Shown piece by piece: positions 8,020-17,668 of a DNA stretch of 64,000 nucleotides. The stretch is from Streptomyces sp. HUAS 15-9. Lineage in GTDB: Bacteria > Actinomycetota > Actinomycetes > Streptomycetales > Streptomycetaceae. Position 1 is the first letter of the stretch; the number at the start of each line of letters is the position of its first letter. Position numbers and translations under genes: made by a program. The notes below the pieces were generated by a model. It was not told the DNA's origin, did not search any database, and saw only the letters and a list, made by a program, of their open reading frames with translations. The stretch covers positions 1,054,001 to 1,118,000 of the forward strand of contig NZ_CP106798.1 in assembly GCF_025642155.1 (NCBI RefSeq), read 5' to 3'.

Positions 8020-8520
8020 TACAAGATGTTCCCGAAGCACAAGAAGCTCTACAGCTACAAGGGCCTGGTCGAGGCGATGAAGGCGTTCCCGGCCTTCGCA
8101 CACACCGGTGACGCCAAGACCGGGAAGCGTGAGGCCGCCGCGTTCCTCGCGAACGTCAGCCACGAGACCAGCGGTCTGATCTACATCAACGAGCAGAACA
8201 AGGCTGCCTGGCCGACCTACTGCACCCAAGAGCCGTACGGCTGCCCGGCCGGCCAGTCCGCGTACCACGGCCGCGGCCCGCTCCAGATCAGCTGGAACTA
8301 CAACTACAAGGCCGCCGGTGACGCGTTCCACGTCGACCTGCTGCACCACCCGAATCTCGCGGCGGAGAACTCCACCGTGACGTGGAAGCTGGCGCTCTGG
8401 TACTGGATGACCCAGTCCGGCCCGGGCACCATGACGTCGCATCACGCGATGGTCGAGAGCGGCGGTTTCGGCGAGACGATCCGCAGCATCAACGACGCTG
8501 TCGAGTGCAACGGCGGCAGG
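8020..8520 (+). pseudogene. GH19 chitinase catalytic domain, 5'-truncated and 3'-disrupted
   Basis: The plus-strand frame from 8020 reads YKMFPKHKKLYSYKGLVEAM, AAAFLANVSHETSGLIY (with the catalytic Glu in HET), YHGRGPLQISWNYNYKAAGD, LWYWMTQSGPGTMT and IRSINDAVECNGG, all diagnostic GH19 blocks in the right order. The signal peptide and any binding module are missing because the frame enters histidine-kinase DNA upstream of 8020. After ECNGG (8519) the expected C-terminus stops abruptly; it is found inverted just downstream. Chitin degradation by this copy is unlikely. Confidence 0.85.
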
Positions 8521-8531
8521 TCATCCGGGTG

Positions 8532-8615
8532 TCAGCAGCTCAGGTACGGGCCCGTGCCGACGCTGAGCATCCTGGTGAACTTCTTGTACTTCGCGATCCG
8601 GTCGTGGACCTCGGC
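8532..8615 (-). pseudogene. Inverted C-terminal end of the GH19 chitinase
   Basis: Read on the minus strand, this short segment encodes EVHDRIAKYKKFTRMLSVGT, then GPYLSC and a TGA stop (8532-8534). This is the expected GH19 C-terminus that should follow ECNGG of the neighbouring plus-strand fragment. The orientation is opposite to the rest of the domain, so roughly 100 bp (about 8520-8620) has been inverted in place. Confidence 0.7.
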
Positions 8616-8685
8616 CGCGGCGCTCGCGGCCGGCGGTCATGCCGGTACCTCCGCCGCGCCGGCGAAGAAGAAGGGCATCAGCCCG

Positions 8686-9392
8686 GGACTTCGACGGGGT
8701 CACCAAGGCACTGGCCGATGCGAAGGTCGGCTGGTTCTACACCTGGGCCTCGGGCAGGGGCGGGATCAGGGCACCGCGCGGCGTCGAGTTCGTCCCCATG
8801 ATCCATGACGCCGGCTCGGTGACCGAGGAGGAGCTCGACCGGGCCAGGAAGCAGGGCAGGACGTTGCTCGGCTTCAACGAGCCCGACCGGGCGGATCAGG
8901 CACACATGACGGTGCGCCAGGCACTCGACCTGTGGCCCCGGTTGCAGTCGACCCGTATGCGACTCGGCGCTCCGGCGGTGGCCACCGGGGGGCGATGTCG
9001 CCGGTGGCCGGCCGGACCGCTTCATGAAGGGCGCCGCCGCTTGTCACTACCGGGTCGATTTCATCCCCCTGCACTGGTATGGCGCGGACTTCAACGCCCG
9101 GCGCGCGACCGCGCAGTTGCGCACGTACCTCCAGGCCGTGCACCAGCGCTACAAGAAGCCGATCTGGCTCACCGAATACGCGCTGACCGGCTTCTCGGCC
9201 GGGACCCCGCGGTATCCGACGAAGGCGCAGCAGGCCTCGTTCGTGAAGAAGTCGACGGCCATGCTGCGGCAACTGCCCTACGTCCATCGGTACGCCTGGT
9301 TCACCCTCTCCACGAACCGCGGCGACGGCACCGGTCTTTACCACGGCGCGAAGGCCAACCGGGTGGGCGCCGCCTACCGCGCGGCGGGTTGA
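8686..9392 (+). pseudogene. GH128-like beta-1,3-glucanase (Glyco_hydro_cc), frameshifted and lacking its N-terminus
   Basis: The first part (RDFDGVTKALADAKVGWFYT, then EFVPMIHDAGSV and LLGFNEPDRADQ) is in one frame up to about 8985. A run of six G (about 8986-8991) shifts the frame, and the second part continues as DRFMKGAAACHYRVDFIPLH, LQAVHQRYKKPIWLTEYALT, FVKKSTAMLRQLPYVHRYAW to a stop at 9392. Both expected catalytic glutamates are visible (NEP and LTEYA). No signal peptide or start is present at the 5' side. A single-base homopolymer change could also be a sequencing error, but the missing N-terminus and adjacent rearrangement favour a pseudogene. Confidence 0.75.
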
Positions 9393-9470
9393 CAAGGACA
9401 CGCACCCCCGGAACTCATTCACTCCCCACCCAGATCCAGATCCAACGACAAGGGAAATCGAGGCAAGAAC

Positions 9471-9905
9471 ATGGGCAAGCGGATCCTGCGAGTCTCACTC
9501 GCGGCCGGTGTCGCCGCGCTGACCGCGACGGTGGCGCTCGCACCGGCGAGTTCGGCCGCGCCCAGCCCCGTGCAGGCCCACAGGGAGCCGTGCTGGGCGA
9601 CGCACCACGGCCCGATACCCGCCGGCAGCCAGACGTCCAACGGCGACATCTTCGACAACAGCAAGAACGCCGCCTCCACTTCACTGAGCCGCAGGCATCA
9701 GCTGCCGTTCGGTACAAGGGTGAAGGCCACCAACGTGGCGAACGGCAAGTCCTTGGTCGTGCGCATCAATGACCGCGGCACCTTCAAACGGACGAAGGAG
9801 GTACCTCTGTGCCTGGATCTGACCGACGGAGCCTTCCGCCGTCTCGGCGGCAGCCTCAACCCCGATGCCGGCCACATCGTCGTCCGACAGAAGGTGCTGA
9901 GGTGA
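9471..9905 (+). CDS. Secreted RlpA-like double-psi beta-barrel protein
   Basis: 144 aa. The N-terminus MGKRILRVSLAAGVAALTAT followed by APASSAAPS is a signal peptide with an AxA cleavage site. The mature part carries the RlpA/expansin-type double-psi barrel: LPFGTRVKATNVANGKSLVV, then RINDRGTF and LDLTDGAFRRLGG. RlpA-type domains bind or cleave peptidoglycan glycan strands; the RINDRG aspartate is kept. GAGG precedes the ATG. Two hairpins follow the stop. It lies next to broken polysaccharide hydrolases, so it may have been part of a secreted wall-active set. Confidence 0.82.
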   Translation: MGKRILRVSLAAGVAALTATVALAPASSAAPSPVQAHREPCWATHHGPIPAGSQTSNGDIFDNSKNAASTSLSRRHQLPFGTRVKATNVANGKSLVVRINDRGTFKRTKEVPLCLDLTDGAFRRLGGSLNPDAGHIVVRQKVLR

Positions 9906-9915
9906 CCTCCACCGC

Positions 9916-9973
9916 GGTGTCCGTCTGACGGGACACCCAAGAGCGTGGCGCCCGTCCCCGATCTCGGGGACGG
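9916..9973 (+). terminator. Two consecutive hairpins after the RlpA-like gene
   Basis: GGTGTCC (9916-9922) pairs with GGACACC (9931-9937), and CCGTCCCCGA (9952-9961) pairs perfectly with TCGGGGACGG (9964-9973). They start 11 bp after the stop codon and lack U-tracts, which is normal for streptomycete terminators. The rest of the 379-bp gap up to 10284 shows no gene I can support. Confidence 0.6.
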
Positions 9974-10284
9974 ACGCACGGCGGAGGCGCGGCCGGTCGG
10001 TCGGTCGACACCGGCAGGCCGGCCAGGACACCGGCCCAGCCGGTGTCGCACCTCGTATCGAGGCCTTGCGTGCGGCAGCCGCCGAACCGACTCGACGTAC
10101 GCGGTGATCCGGCGAAGGCGGGCTGCGTTGTCCGGCATGTGGCGGATCATGCGGGCGACAGTCCGAAGCGTTCGAAGTAATCGCACACCTGATGCGTTAC
10201 TCGCGGCGAGCACAGAGGAAGGCGGACAGCGGCGCGACGCGCCGATCCAAACTCCCCGTGATCATCCGAACGGAGTAGTACGCC

Positions 10285-11781
10285 ATGCCGCTGGACCTCA
10301 CCAAGCAAGCAATCGGGCCGGAAGACCCGAAGGCACAGCTCCCACCCGACCTGGAGGCGCCCCTGAGCGACATTCAGGGCAACATCCTGAAGAGCCATGG
10401 ACGCGATCACAGCCAGCATCTGTTCATCACTTTCACGGATGTGGGCAAGGCCAAGAAGTGGGTCGCCTCGATGGCCGACCGCGTGACGTCGGCGTCGAAG
10501 CAGTGGAAGGATTCGCTGAAACGCCACAACCTCTTCGAGGAGTCCGAGAAACACGGCTACCCCGCCGCATGGCGGGACGAACAGTTGACGGAGCAGCAGA
10601 GCAGCGTCTTCATCAACCTGCTGCTCTCCCACAAGGGCTACCTGAAGCTGGGCATCCCCAAGGAGCGTATCCCGCAGGACGCGGCCTTCCAGCGCGGTGC
10701 GCAGCACCCCGACACGATCAGGAAGCTCGCCGACCCGCCGCTGAAGGCACCCTCCGGTGGCGATCCCGAGAACCAATGGGAGGAGGATTTCCGCAAGGAC
10801 CTCCACGCCCTCGTCATCGTCGCCGACGACAGCCCCGCCAAGGTCGCGGCAGAGGCGAAGAAGATCAGCGACGATGTCGGGAAGAACGGCGGAACGATCG
10901 CACACACCGAGACGGGGCTCGTACTGCGCTACGGCGAGAACGGTCCGGTCAGGGAGCACTTCGGGTTCGTCGACGGAGTGAGCAACCCGTTGTTCTACGC
11001 CAAGGACGTCGCCAAGGTGAAACCCCCCAATGGCAAGTTCCGCTACGACCCGCGGGCGCCGCTGGGGCTGGTTCTGGTCAAGGAGCCGGGTGGCAAGGAC
11101 GAGACCTATGGCTCGTACTTCGTCTATCGCAAGCTCGAACAGAAGGTCGCCCAGTTCAAGCAGGACAGGTTCACGCTCGCCACCGCGCTGGCTCACAAGG
11201 ACGGTCGGGAGGCGGCCAACGAGGCGGACAAGGAGTTGGCCGGCGCCTACATGGTGGGACGATTCCGCGACGGCGCACCCGTGGTGGCGTTCGCCTCGGA
11301 GAGCGGGGTCGGCAAGGACATCCCGAACGACTTCGACTACAGCGCGGACGCCAACGGCGACAAGTGCCCCTTCCAGGCACACACCCGCAAGACCAACCCG
11401 CGTAACGAGACGGGCGACGCGACAACAGAGCGAAGCCACCGCATCGTCCGCCGGGCCATCAGCTTCGAGAAGGGCAAGAGAGTCGGTCTGCTGTTTCTGT
11501 GCGCACAGAGCAGCATTGAGCACCAGTTTGAGTTCATGCAGGAGTCCTGGTGCAACAACACGGGATTCCTGCGCCCCAGCGTCAAGCCGAAGCCGCCCGG
11601 CGCTCTGGACACCGGTCTCGACCCGATCGTCGGCCAGGGCCCGTCGACGGAGCAGGAATGGCCGAAGAAGCACGGCAAGAGCGAGCGCATCAAGGTCACG
11701 CTCAAGCAGGCGGTCGTCATGAGGGGCGGCGAGTACTTCTTCATGCCGAGCCTGAGCTTCCTGAAGAACCCCGGCGTGTGA
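10285..11781 (+). CDS. DyP-type heme peroxidase
   Basis: 498 aa, ATG preceded by GGAG. Diagnostic DyP features are the DIQGNIL N-terminal motif, GFVDGVSNP with the catalytic Asp at residue 230 (GXXDG motif), the proximal heme histidine H366 in [13 protein letters not shown], and RRAISF near the distal side. There is no signal peptide or Tat motif, so it is probably cytoplasmic; at ~500 aa it belongs to the longer DyP subgroup. DyP enzymes use H2O2 to oxidise bulky substrates. The downstream flavoprotein oxidase should produce H2O2, which gives a plausible functional link, but a strong terminator and a 484-bp gap separate them. Confidence 0.9.
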   Translation: MPLDLTKQAIGPEDPKAQLPPDLEAPLSDIQGNILKSHGRDHSQHLFITFTDVGKAKKWVASMADRVTSASKQWKDSLKRHNLFEESEKHGYPAAWRDEQLTEQQSSVFINLLLSHKGYLKLGIPKERIPQDAAFQRGAQHPDTIRKLADPPLKAPSGGDPENQWEEDFRKDLHALVIVADDSPAKVAAEAKKISDDVGKNGGTIAHTETGLVLRYGENGPVREHFGFVDGVSNPLFYAKDVAKVKPPNGKFRYDPRAPLGLVLVKEPGGKDETYGSYFVYRKLEQKVAQFKQDRFTLATALAHKDGREAANEADKELAGAYMVGRFRDGAPVVAFASESGVGKDIPNDFDYSADANGDKCPFQAHTRKTNPRNETGDATTERSHRIVRRAISFEKGKRVGLLFLCAQSSIEHQFEFMQESWCNNTGFLRPSVKPKPPGALDTGLDPIVGQGPSTEQEWPKKHGKSERIKVTLKQAVVMRGGEYFFMPSLSFLKNPGV

Positions 11782-11795
11782 CACGCACACACTCA

Positions 11796-11825
11796 CTACG
11801 GCCCACCGGGAGCGGTGGGCCGTAG
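11796..11825 (+). terminator. Terminator of the DyP gene
   Basis: A perfect 13-bp stem (CTACGGCCCACCG with its reverse complement) and 4-nt loop GGAG, beginning 14 bp after the DyP stop codon. Confidence 0.85.
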
Positions 11826-11946
11826 CGGGTTCGGGCCGGCCGGGCCTGGCCGTGGTCGAGACGGCCGCTTGCGATGACCAGACCGGCTTGCAGTCTCCCG
11901 ACTACGAGTTGACACACGGAGTCTTGGCGACAAAGGTACTAATTGT

Positions 11947-11979
11947 GCATGTTCGAGCACGCTTCGTGTTCGAACATGC
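11947..11979. promoter_or_regulatory. 33-bp dyad in the leader of the glutamate-oxidase operon, candidate operator
   Basis: GCATGTTCGA (11947-11956) and TCGAACATGC (11970-11979) are exact inverted repeats. The 13-bp spacer is itself nearly palindromic (CACG-CTT-CGTG), giving 14 Watson-Crick pairs and one G-T over 15 positions. It lies just downstream of a TTGACA (11909) and TACTAAT (11937) pair whose spacing (22 bp) is too long for a standard promoter. It resembles but does not match the actinobacterial LexA box. Function as an operator is inference. Confidence 0.5.
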
Positions 11980-12165
11980 TTCCAATGTCGCTCCATCCCC
12001 CTCAGCCCCAGCAGTTCGGGCCCTCCCTGCCTGCCCGCGTGCCGCAGGGAGTTGTTCGGCGATGGTCTCCCGCCTGCGCCCGGCGTGCCCGCGCGCAGGC
12101 GGCCAGGCCTCGTTCATCCACGTCGCGAGCAAGGTCCTGCCCGACAGGCCGACGGCGTCGTCATG

Positions 12166-12215
12166 CGGCACGCCGGCCTTGCGGGGCCGCACGGCCACGG
12201 AAGGCCGGCGTGCCG
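12166..12215 (+). other. Strong stem-loop in the 5' leader of the glutamate-oxidase operon
   Basis: CGGCACGCCGGCCTT (12166-12180) and AAGGCCGGCGTGCCG (12201-12215) are perfect 15-bp arms around a 20-nt loop. The structure ends 50 bp before the ATG at 12266, far from the upstream gene's own terminator, so it may act as an attenuator or mRNA-stability element. The remainder of the 484-bp gap (11782-12265) has no supportable gene. Confidence 0.5.
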
Positions 12216-12265
12216 TAGCCATCGGGTCTCGCGGCTCTCGCTTCACCCAGAAGGGAACAGATGCC

Positions 12266-14395
12266 ATGGACAACACCCAAACCGACCTCTGGAGGAACCG
12301 CGTGCGCTGGGAGACCTGTCTCCAGCTGGCGCGCGAGCTGCTTCTGATCGGTCCCGAGCCGAAGAACGAGGACCTGAAGCTGCGCTTCCTCGACGTCCTC
12401 ATCGACCGGGGGCTGGCTCCCGTACAGCCGCCCGGGCGGCCGAAGGAGGTGCTGATCGTCGGGGCCGGGATTTCCGGTCTGGTGGCCGCGACGCTGCTCA
12501 AACAGGCCGGCCACAAGGTCACGATCCTGGAGGCCAACGCCAGCCGGGTGGGCGGACGTATCAAGACCTTCCGCCGCCGGGAGGGCGAGGTACAGGGCCC
12601 GTTCACCGATCCGGCCCAGTACGCGGAGGCGGGAGCCATGCGGCTGCCCGACTTCCACCCCCTCACCCTCGCCCTGATCGACAAGCTCGGGCTGAAGCGC
12701 CGGCTGTTCTACAACGTCGACGTCGACCCCCGTACGGGCTTCCAGAAGGCGCCCGTACCCCCCGTGGTCTACAAATCCTTCACCGGTCAGGAGTGGAGGT
12801 ACGGACAGGACAGCCCCGACTTCCGGGAGCCCCACAAGCGGAACGACACCTGGATCCAGATGAACTCCGTCCAGGCCCGCCGGTCCGAGTACGCGGACGA
12901 CCCCACGCTGATCAACGAGGGCTTCCACCTGACGGGGGACGAAGCACGGCTGACCACCAGCCAGATGATCAACGATGCTCTGGAAGAGGTCAGGGACTAC
13001 TACTCCGACTCCGTGACCGGCCAGGACGGCACGCAGCAACGGGTGAACAAGCCGTTCAAGGAGTGGCTCGAAGGCTGGGCGCGGGTGGTCCACGACTTCG
13101 ACGGCTGCTCGATGGGCGACTTCCTGCGCGACCACGCCGGTCTGAGCGACGAGGCCATCGAGGCCGCCGGCTCGATCGAGAACCTCACCTCGCGGCTCCA
13201 CCTGTCGTTCTTCCACAGCTTCCTGGGTCGCAGTGACATCAACCCGAACGTCACCTACTGGGAGATCGAGGGCGGCACCGAGATGCTGCCCGACAAACTC
13301 GCCGAAGGGCTTCAGGACGAGCTGGTGATGGGACACCGGATGGTCCGCCTGGAGTACTGGGACCCGCACCGGGACGGTGAGCGGCGCGAACACGTGGGCC
13401 CGGAGCCGGGGCGCACCGTCGCGATCCACACCGAGCCCGAGGACTCCCTGAGCGGACCGCCCCGGGTGTGGAGGGGTGACATGGCGATCGTCACGGTCCC
13501 CTTCTCGAGCTTCCGCTTCGTCGAGGTGTCGCCGCCGTTCTCGTACAAGAAGCGACGGGCCGTCATCGAGACGCACTACGACCAGGCGACGAAGGTCCTG
13601 CTGGAGTTCTCCAAGCGGTGGTGGGAGTTCACCGAGGAGGACTGGCGCCGGGAGCTGGAGTCCATCGATCCTGGCCTGTACGACTTCTACCAGCAGTCCG
13701 CCAAGGCCCCCGTTGAGCCCGCGGACGACCTGCCCTCTCAGCTCGGCTCACTGCCGACGGGGCTGCTCGGTGCCCACGGCAGCGTGCAGGAACAGCTCAT
13801 CGACCCCAGGCAGCTCGAGTACTACCGCCAGGAGCCGCTGCGCGGGGCACCGCTTCGGCCGGCGACCAACGTGTTCGGGGGTGGCTCGACCACCGACAAC
13901 CCCAACCGGTACATCTACTACCCCTCCCACCCGGTGCCGGGCAGCAAGGGCGGCGGGGTGGTCCTGGCCACATACTCCTGGTCCGACGACGCGGCACGCT
14001 GGGACTCGATGGAGGACGCCCAACGCTACGTCCACGCCCTGCGGAACCTGCAACTGGTCCACGGCCGTCGCATCGAGGTGTTCTACACGGGCGCCGGGCA
14101 GACCCAGAGCTGGCTGCGCAACCCGTACGCCTTCGGGGAGGCCGCGATCTACACACCGCACCAGATGACCAGCTTCCACCTTGACGCGGTCAAGCCCGAA
14201 GGGCCGGTGCACTTCGCTGGCGAGCACACCTCGCTGAAGCACGCCTGGATCGAGGGCGCCGTGGAGACGGCGGTCCGCGCCGCCATCGACGTGCACGAGA
14301 AGGCGTCGCCTCCGTCCTACACGGTGCCCGTGGAACGCGAGGTGGGACGCGAAGCGGTGGACGAGCGACAGTTCGCGGAGGTACAGGCACAGTGA
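12266..14395 (+). CDS. L-glutamate oxidase-type FAD amino-acid oxidase
   Basis: 709 aa from ATG 12266 (GAAGGGAACAG upstream). The Rossmann motif [11 protein letters not shown] begins at residue 65. From memory the protein aligns along its whole length with Streptomyces L-glutamate oxidase (LGOX, ~700 aa): [59 protein letters not shown] and the C-terminal [15 protein letters not shown]. The residues described for LGOX as contacting substrate appear kept: R310 and H317 in [10 protein letters not shown] (LGOX R305/H312), the Tyr and Trp of [10 protein letters not shown], and the Trp of HAWIEGAV. Expected reaction: L-Glu + O2 + H2O to 2-oxoglutarate, NH3 and H2O2. No classical signal peptide. Its stop overlaps the start of the ThDP decarboxylase by 4 bp, so the two are translationally coupled. 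Confidence 0.85.
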   Translation: MDNTQTDLWRNRVRWETCLQLARELLLIGPEPKNEDLKLRFLDVLIDRGLAPVQPPGRPKEVLIVGAGISGLVAATLLKQAGHKVTILEANASRVGGRIKTFRRREGEVQGPFTDPAQYAEAGAMRLPDFHPLTLALIDKLGLKRRLFYNVDVDPRTGFQKAPVPPVVYKSFTGQEWRYGQDSPDFREPHKRNDTWIQMNSVQARRSEYADDPTLINEGFHLTGDEARLTTSQMINDALEEVRDYYSDSVTGQDGTQQRVNKPFKEWLEGWARVVHDFDGCSMGDFLRDHAGLSDEAIEAAGSIENLTSRLHLSFFHSFLGRSDINPNVTYWEIEGGTEMLPDKLAEGLQDELVMGHRMVRLEYWDPHRDGERREHVGPEPGRTVAIHTEPEDSLSGPPRVWRGDMAIVTVPFSSFRFVEVSPPFSYKKRRAVIETHYDQATKVLLEFSKRWWEFTEEDWRRELESIDPGLYDFYQQSAKAPVEPADDLPSQLGSLPTGLLGAHGSVQEQLIDPRQLEYYRQEPLRGAPLRPATNVFGGGSTTDNPNRYIYYPSHPVPGSKGGGVVLATYSWSDDAARWDSMEDAQRYVHALRNLQLVHGRRIEVFYTGAGQTQSWLRNPYAFGEAAIYTPHQMTSFHLDAVKPEGPVHFAGEHTSLKHAWIEGAVETAVRAAIDVHEKASPPSYTVPVEREVGREAVDERQFAEVQAQ

Positions 14396-16248
14396 CGCAC
14401 CAGCCCTCGACATGGAACGTGGCGCGGTATCTGGCCACCCGACTCGAACAGCTCGGAATCAAGCACCTGTTCGGCGTACCCGGCAACCACCTGGGCCCGT
14501 TCCTTTCCATCATGAAGCAGCACAACCCGCAGGTGACGTGGGTGGGCACGCCGACCGAGGTCGGGGCCGGTTATGCGGCCGACGCCTATGCGCGGGCCCG
14601 CCACGCCGACGCCCCTGACGGCGGCTTCGGCGTCGGTGCCGTCGCCGTCACCTACAGCGTCGGAGCGTTCAATCTGCTCAACCCCATCGGGGGCGCCTAC
14701 GTCGAGTACGTACCGCTCATCGCGATCAACGCCTGCCCGACCTATGAGCAGTGGCTCAACTACCAGGCCATCGGCCTGCTCACCTCCCACATGAGCCAGC
14801 GCCGGGAGAGCAACCTCGACGTGTACCGCCAGGTCACGGTCGACGCGCAGGTGATCTCCAACCCGGGACTGGCCCCCGTCCAGATCGACAGCGCCATCGT
14901 CGCCTGCCTGTCCGAGCGCCGGCCTGTGTATCTCGAGGTCATGGAGGACGTCTGGGCCGCTGAATGCGAAGCACCCCAGGGCCGTCTGGCCCCCAGGCAA
15001 CGCCCGTTCACCCCCAAGAACCGGACCATGCTGGCCAAGGCGGTCGCCGCCGCCGTCGACCTCGTCAAACGGAAGGGGGGAGTACAGGGCTCGCCCATCC
15101 TGTGGGCGGGCGAGGAGATCGACCGGTTCCGTCTCTCCCATCCCCTCACCGAACTCGTGCAGGACACCGGGATGCCGTTCTGCACGACCGTCGGAGGCAA
15201 GTCCGTGGTCTCGGAGAACACCCCGGGATTCGTCGGCGTCTACAACGGCAAGGCCAGTGATCCGTACGTACGGGAGGTATTCCAGCGGGCCAAGTGCCGC
15301 ATCGGGCTGGGCACCTGGTCGACGTCGAAGAACCTCGGCGGCGAGCAGGACATCGGCGACGACTGGTGCGTGGCCGCCCGCGAAGGAGTGAGCGTCGGCG
15401 CCTCGTACTACCCTGACATCCAGCTGGAACGGTTCATCCCAGCGCTGCGCGAGGCGCTGGTGACCGAGTTCGGCCCGCGCGCCTTCGCCGCCGACTACTT
15501 CGCCCAGGCGCACGCCGAAGGGGCCCCGGTGCCCGAGAGCACGGCCGCCTACCAGGCCCAGCTCAGCGCTACCGACTTCCAGGCGGAGCTGACGTACGAT
15601 AGCTTCTTCCAGCACATCAGCGGTTTCCTCGACAGCCAGGCTTCGGGCACGGGCACCCAGGCCACCTCACCGTTCACCCTCCTGTCCGACGCGGCGTTCG
15701 CCCTCCTGGGCTCGATGAACCTGCACACCGTCGAGCGCGCCGGATACCTGGCGCAGAACGCGTGGCTGTCCATCGGCTACTCGGTCGGCGCGGCCACCGG
15801 CGTCGCGATGGCCCGGGAACCCGCGGGCAAACGGCCGATGGTGTTCGTCGGCGACGGCGCGTTCCAGGAGACGTGCCAGGAACTGTCCACACATACCCGG
15901 CACCGGCTGAACCCGGTGATCTTCGTGCTGGACAACGAGGGCTTCTACGGCATCGAGCAGATGCTGGTCAACCCGTGCTACTACCAGCAGAAGCCGTCCG
16001 ACGGCGCCGACTTCTACAACAACCTGCACCAGTGGCACTACGACCAACTGGCCAAGGTCTTCGGCTCGGCCAAGAGCCCGATGACCGGCATGACGGTCAC
16101 CACCCACACGGAACTGGAATCCGTGCTGAAGCGGATCGGCGAGCCGAACGACTCGGTCAACCAGGGACCGCTGCTGGTCCAGGTCCGCCTCAGCCGTCAC
16201 GACTACCCCCGCGCCCTTCACTACAAGATCACCGAGAACTGTCCCTGA
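14392..16248 (+). CDS. ThDP-dependent 2-oxoacid decarboxylase-like enzyme
   Basis: 618 aa, GTG start overlapping the oxidase stop (GTGA). Three-domain ThDP enzyme of the pyruvate/indolepyruvate decarboxylase type. The N-terminal PYR domain has [10 protein letters not shown] and the activating glutamate E56 in [16 protein letters not shown]. The C-terminal PP domain has the GDG motif at 487-489 ([15 protein letters not shown]) ending in [12 protein letters not shown]. The paired catalytic histidines of pyruvate decarboxylase are not evident in the corresponding loop ([14 protein letters not shown]), so substrate and reaction may differ. By context it would act on the oxoacid made by the oxidase (2-oxoglutarate to succinic semialdehyde is one possibility). 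That is inference. Confidence 0.8.
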   Translation: MTHQPSTWNVARYLATRLEQLGIKHLFGVPGNHLGPFLSIMKQHNPQVTWVGTPTEVGAGYAADAYARARHADAPDGGFGVGAVAVTYSVGAFNLLNPIGGAYVEYVPLIAINACPTYEQWLNYQAIGLLTSHMSQRRESNLDVYRQVTVDAQVISNPGLAPVQIDSAIVACLSERRPVYLEVMEDVWAAECEAPQGRLAPRQRPFTPKNRTMLAKAVAAAVDLVKRKGGVQGSPILWAGEEIDRFRLSHPLTELVQDTGMPFCTTVGGKSVVSENTPGFVGVYNGKASDPYVREVFQRAKCRIGLGTWSTSKNLGGEQDIGDDWCVAAREGVSVGASYYPDIQLERFIPALREALVTEFGPRAFAADYFAQAHAEGAPVPESTAAYQAQLSATDFQAELTYDSFFQHISGFLDSQASGTGTQATSPFTLLSDAAFALLGSMNLHTVERAGYLAQNAWLSIGYSVGAATGVAMAREPAGKRPMVFVGDGAFQETCQELSTHTRHRLNPVIFVLDNEGFYGIEQMLVNPCYYQQKPSDGADFYNNLHQWHYDQLAKVFGSAKSPMTGMTVTTHTELESVLKRIGEPNDSVNQGPLLVQVRLSRHDYPRALHYKITENCP

Positions 16249-16266
16249 CGAGGCGCTGCACAGCTG

Positions 16267-16314
16267 ACGGACGCCCGCGCCAGAAGACCAAGACCTTCTG
16301 GCACAGGCGTCCGT
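16267..16314 (+). terminator. Terminator of the oxidase/decarboxylase operon
   Basis: Nested stem: ACGGACGCC (16267-16275) with GGCGTCCGT (16306-16314), and inside it CCAGAAG (16280-16286) with CTTCTGG (16295-16301). It begins 18 bp after the stop codon. Confidence 0.8.
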
Positions 16315-16414
16315 AGCGTGTGGTTGCCGATGACCACGCGGTGCGGATCACCATGCGTCGCAGGGCGCCGCGATCTCAGAGGGCATTTGATCTAGGCGAA
16401 TTGCCCTTTCTATT

Positions 16415-17254
16415 CTAGTAAGTCCCTCGCCAGGTTGGTGTCGTCTCGTCCGTTATGCGCTTGGCGAGGTTGTCGATCGAGGCGACGTGGATCATGGCCT
16501 CGGAGCTGGCGGGAAGGGTCTCGTAATCGCGAGAAAGGCGCCGGTGCAACATAAGCCAACCCAGGCTTCGCTCGACTACCCAGCGTCTTTTGACAACGTG
16601 AAAGCCGCGAACTCCGGGGTTTCTGTTGACGACTTCGACGTCGATTCCGAGACGTGCGCCGTGCTCGATGACGGCGTTCTTGAAGCCGGTGTCGACCCAG
16701 CTCTTGGCGATGGTTGGATACGTCTTCTTGGCTTGGTCGAGAAGACGTATTCCTACGGCGTTCTCGGAGAGGCTCGCGGCGGTGACAGTCACGGCGAGGA
16801 TGAGTCCGATCGTATCGGTGAGTATGCCTCGCTTGCGGCCGACGATCTTCTTGGCGGCGTCCGTTCCCTGGCTGGTCAGGGGCACGTTGGTGGAGGTCTT
16901 CACGCTCTGGGTGTCGATGACGGACCCTGTGGGTTCGGGCTTGCGCCCTTCCTTCACGCGGGCGAGCCCGGTCAGGTCGTAGTTGAGCTGGGCGAGGATT
17001 CCCTCATCGCGCCAGGCGGCATAGTAGGCGTAGACGGTGCCGTAGTTCGGGAAGTCGTGTGGGAGGTATTTCCAGGGGATTCCCGTGCGGTTGATGTAGA
17101 GGAGTGCGTTGAATACGTCGCGCAGGTCGACCTTGGCCGGCTGCCCGGTGGGTCTGCGGTCGAGCCGGGCTTTTCTCCAGGCCGTCAACGTCGGCTCGAT
17201 TAGGGCCCATCGGGCGTCGGAAAGGTCGCTGGGGTACGGCTTCCGCTGGCTCAC
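16415..17254 (-). mobile_element. IS5-family transposase (apparently intact)
   Basis: 279 aa. The N-terminus LSDARWALIEPTLTAW and the DDE residues (VIDTQSVKTS, VDTGFKNAV, RRWVVERSLGWLMLHRRLSRDYE) identify an IS5-group transposase. No frameshift is visible. I could not find convincing terminal inverted repeats, so the element limits are unknown. Copies of CTCAGAGGGC stand at 16375-16384 and 17478-17487, 1.1 kb apart, on either side of the gene; they may be chance or mark a larger insertion. The 414 bp from 17255 to 17668 contains no supportable gene and probably includes the IS end and the promoter of the MFS gene. Confidence 0.88.
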
Positions 17255-17668
17255 GTTCCAGAGGGATCATGGGTGTGACGGAAGATCGGGTTCCGGTGAT
17301 CATCGGGCGGTTCCGTGCCATCTCTACGTCAGACACGCTTCGAGGATCGAAGCCGAGCGAAACGGGCGGGCAGGTCCGGAAGTCTTGAAGTGATGAAGCG
17401 CATTGATCCGCCGAAAGACCTCAAACTGACACAGCGACAGAACTCGCATACCGGCATGAGGCATACCTGAACGCCCACTCAGAGGGCGTATTGCACTCGT
17501 CTCGACCACCTTCGAGCCCCTGAACCGCCCTTCCGTGAACCGGCATGGTGGCCGCACGCATAGCCAACCCTCGAACTATGTTGCCCCACCACATGTGCCC
17601 CTGACGTGCTCCTTCCTACCGTGTGCCGACACGTACCCGTCCCCACCGCACACGAGGAAGTGGCGCAC

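Noticed and set aside
11909..11943. Standard -35/-10 promoter (TTGACA and TACTAAT) for the glutamate-oxidase operon
   Set aside because: The spacing of about 22 bp is too long for a sigma-70-type promoter, so it is mentioned only as context for the dyad.
11947..11979. LexA (SOS) box
   Set aside because: The half-sites TGTTCGA/TCGAACA are inverted around a 13-bp spacer, and the order and spacing differ from the actinobacterial LexA consensus.
12161..12265. Riboswitch in the glutamate-oxidase leader
   Set aside because: Only a simple long stem-loop is visible; no known riboswitch core motif could be matched by eye.
16390..17300. Terminal inverted repeats of the IS5-family element
   Set aside because: Several partial matches near GGGCATTTGATC and GGGATCATGGG were examined, but none paired convincingly as inverted ends.
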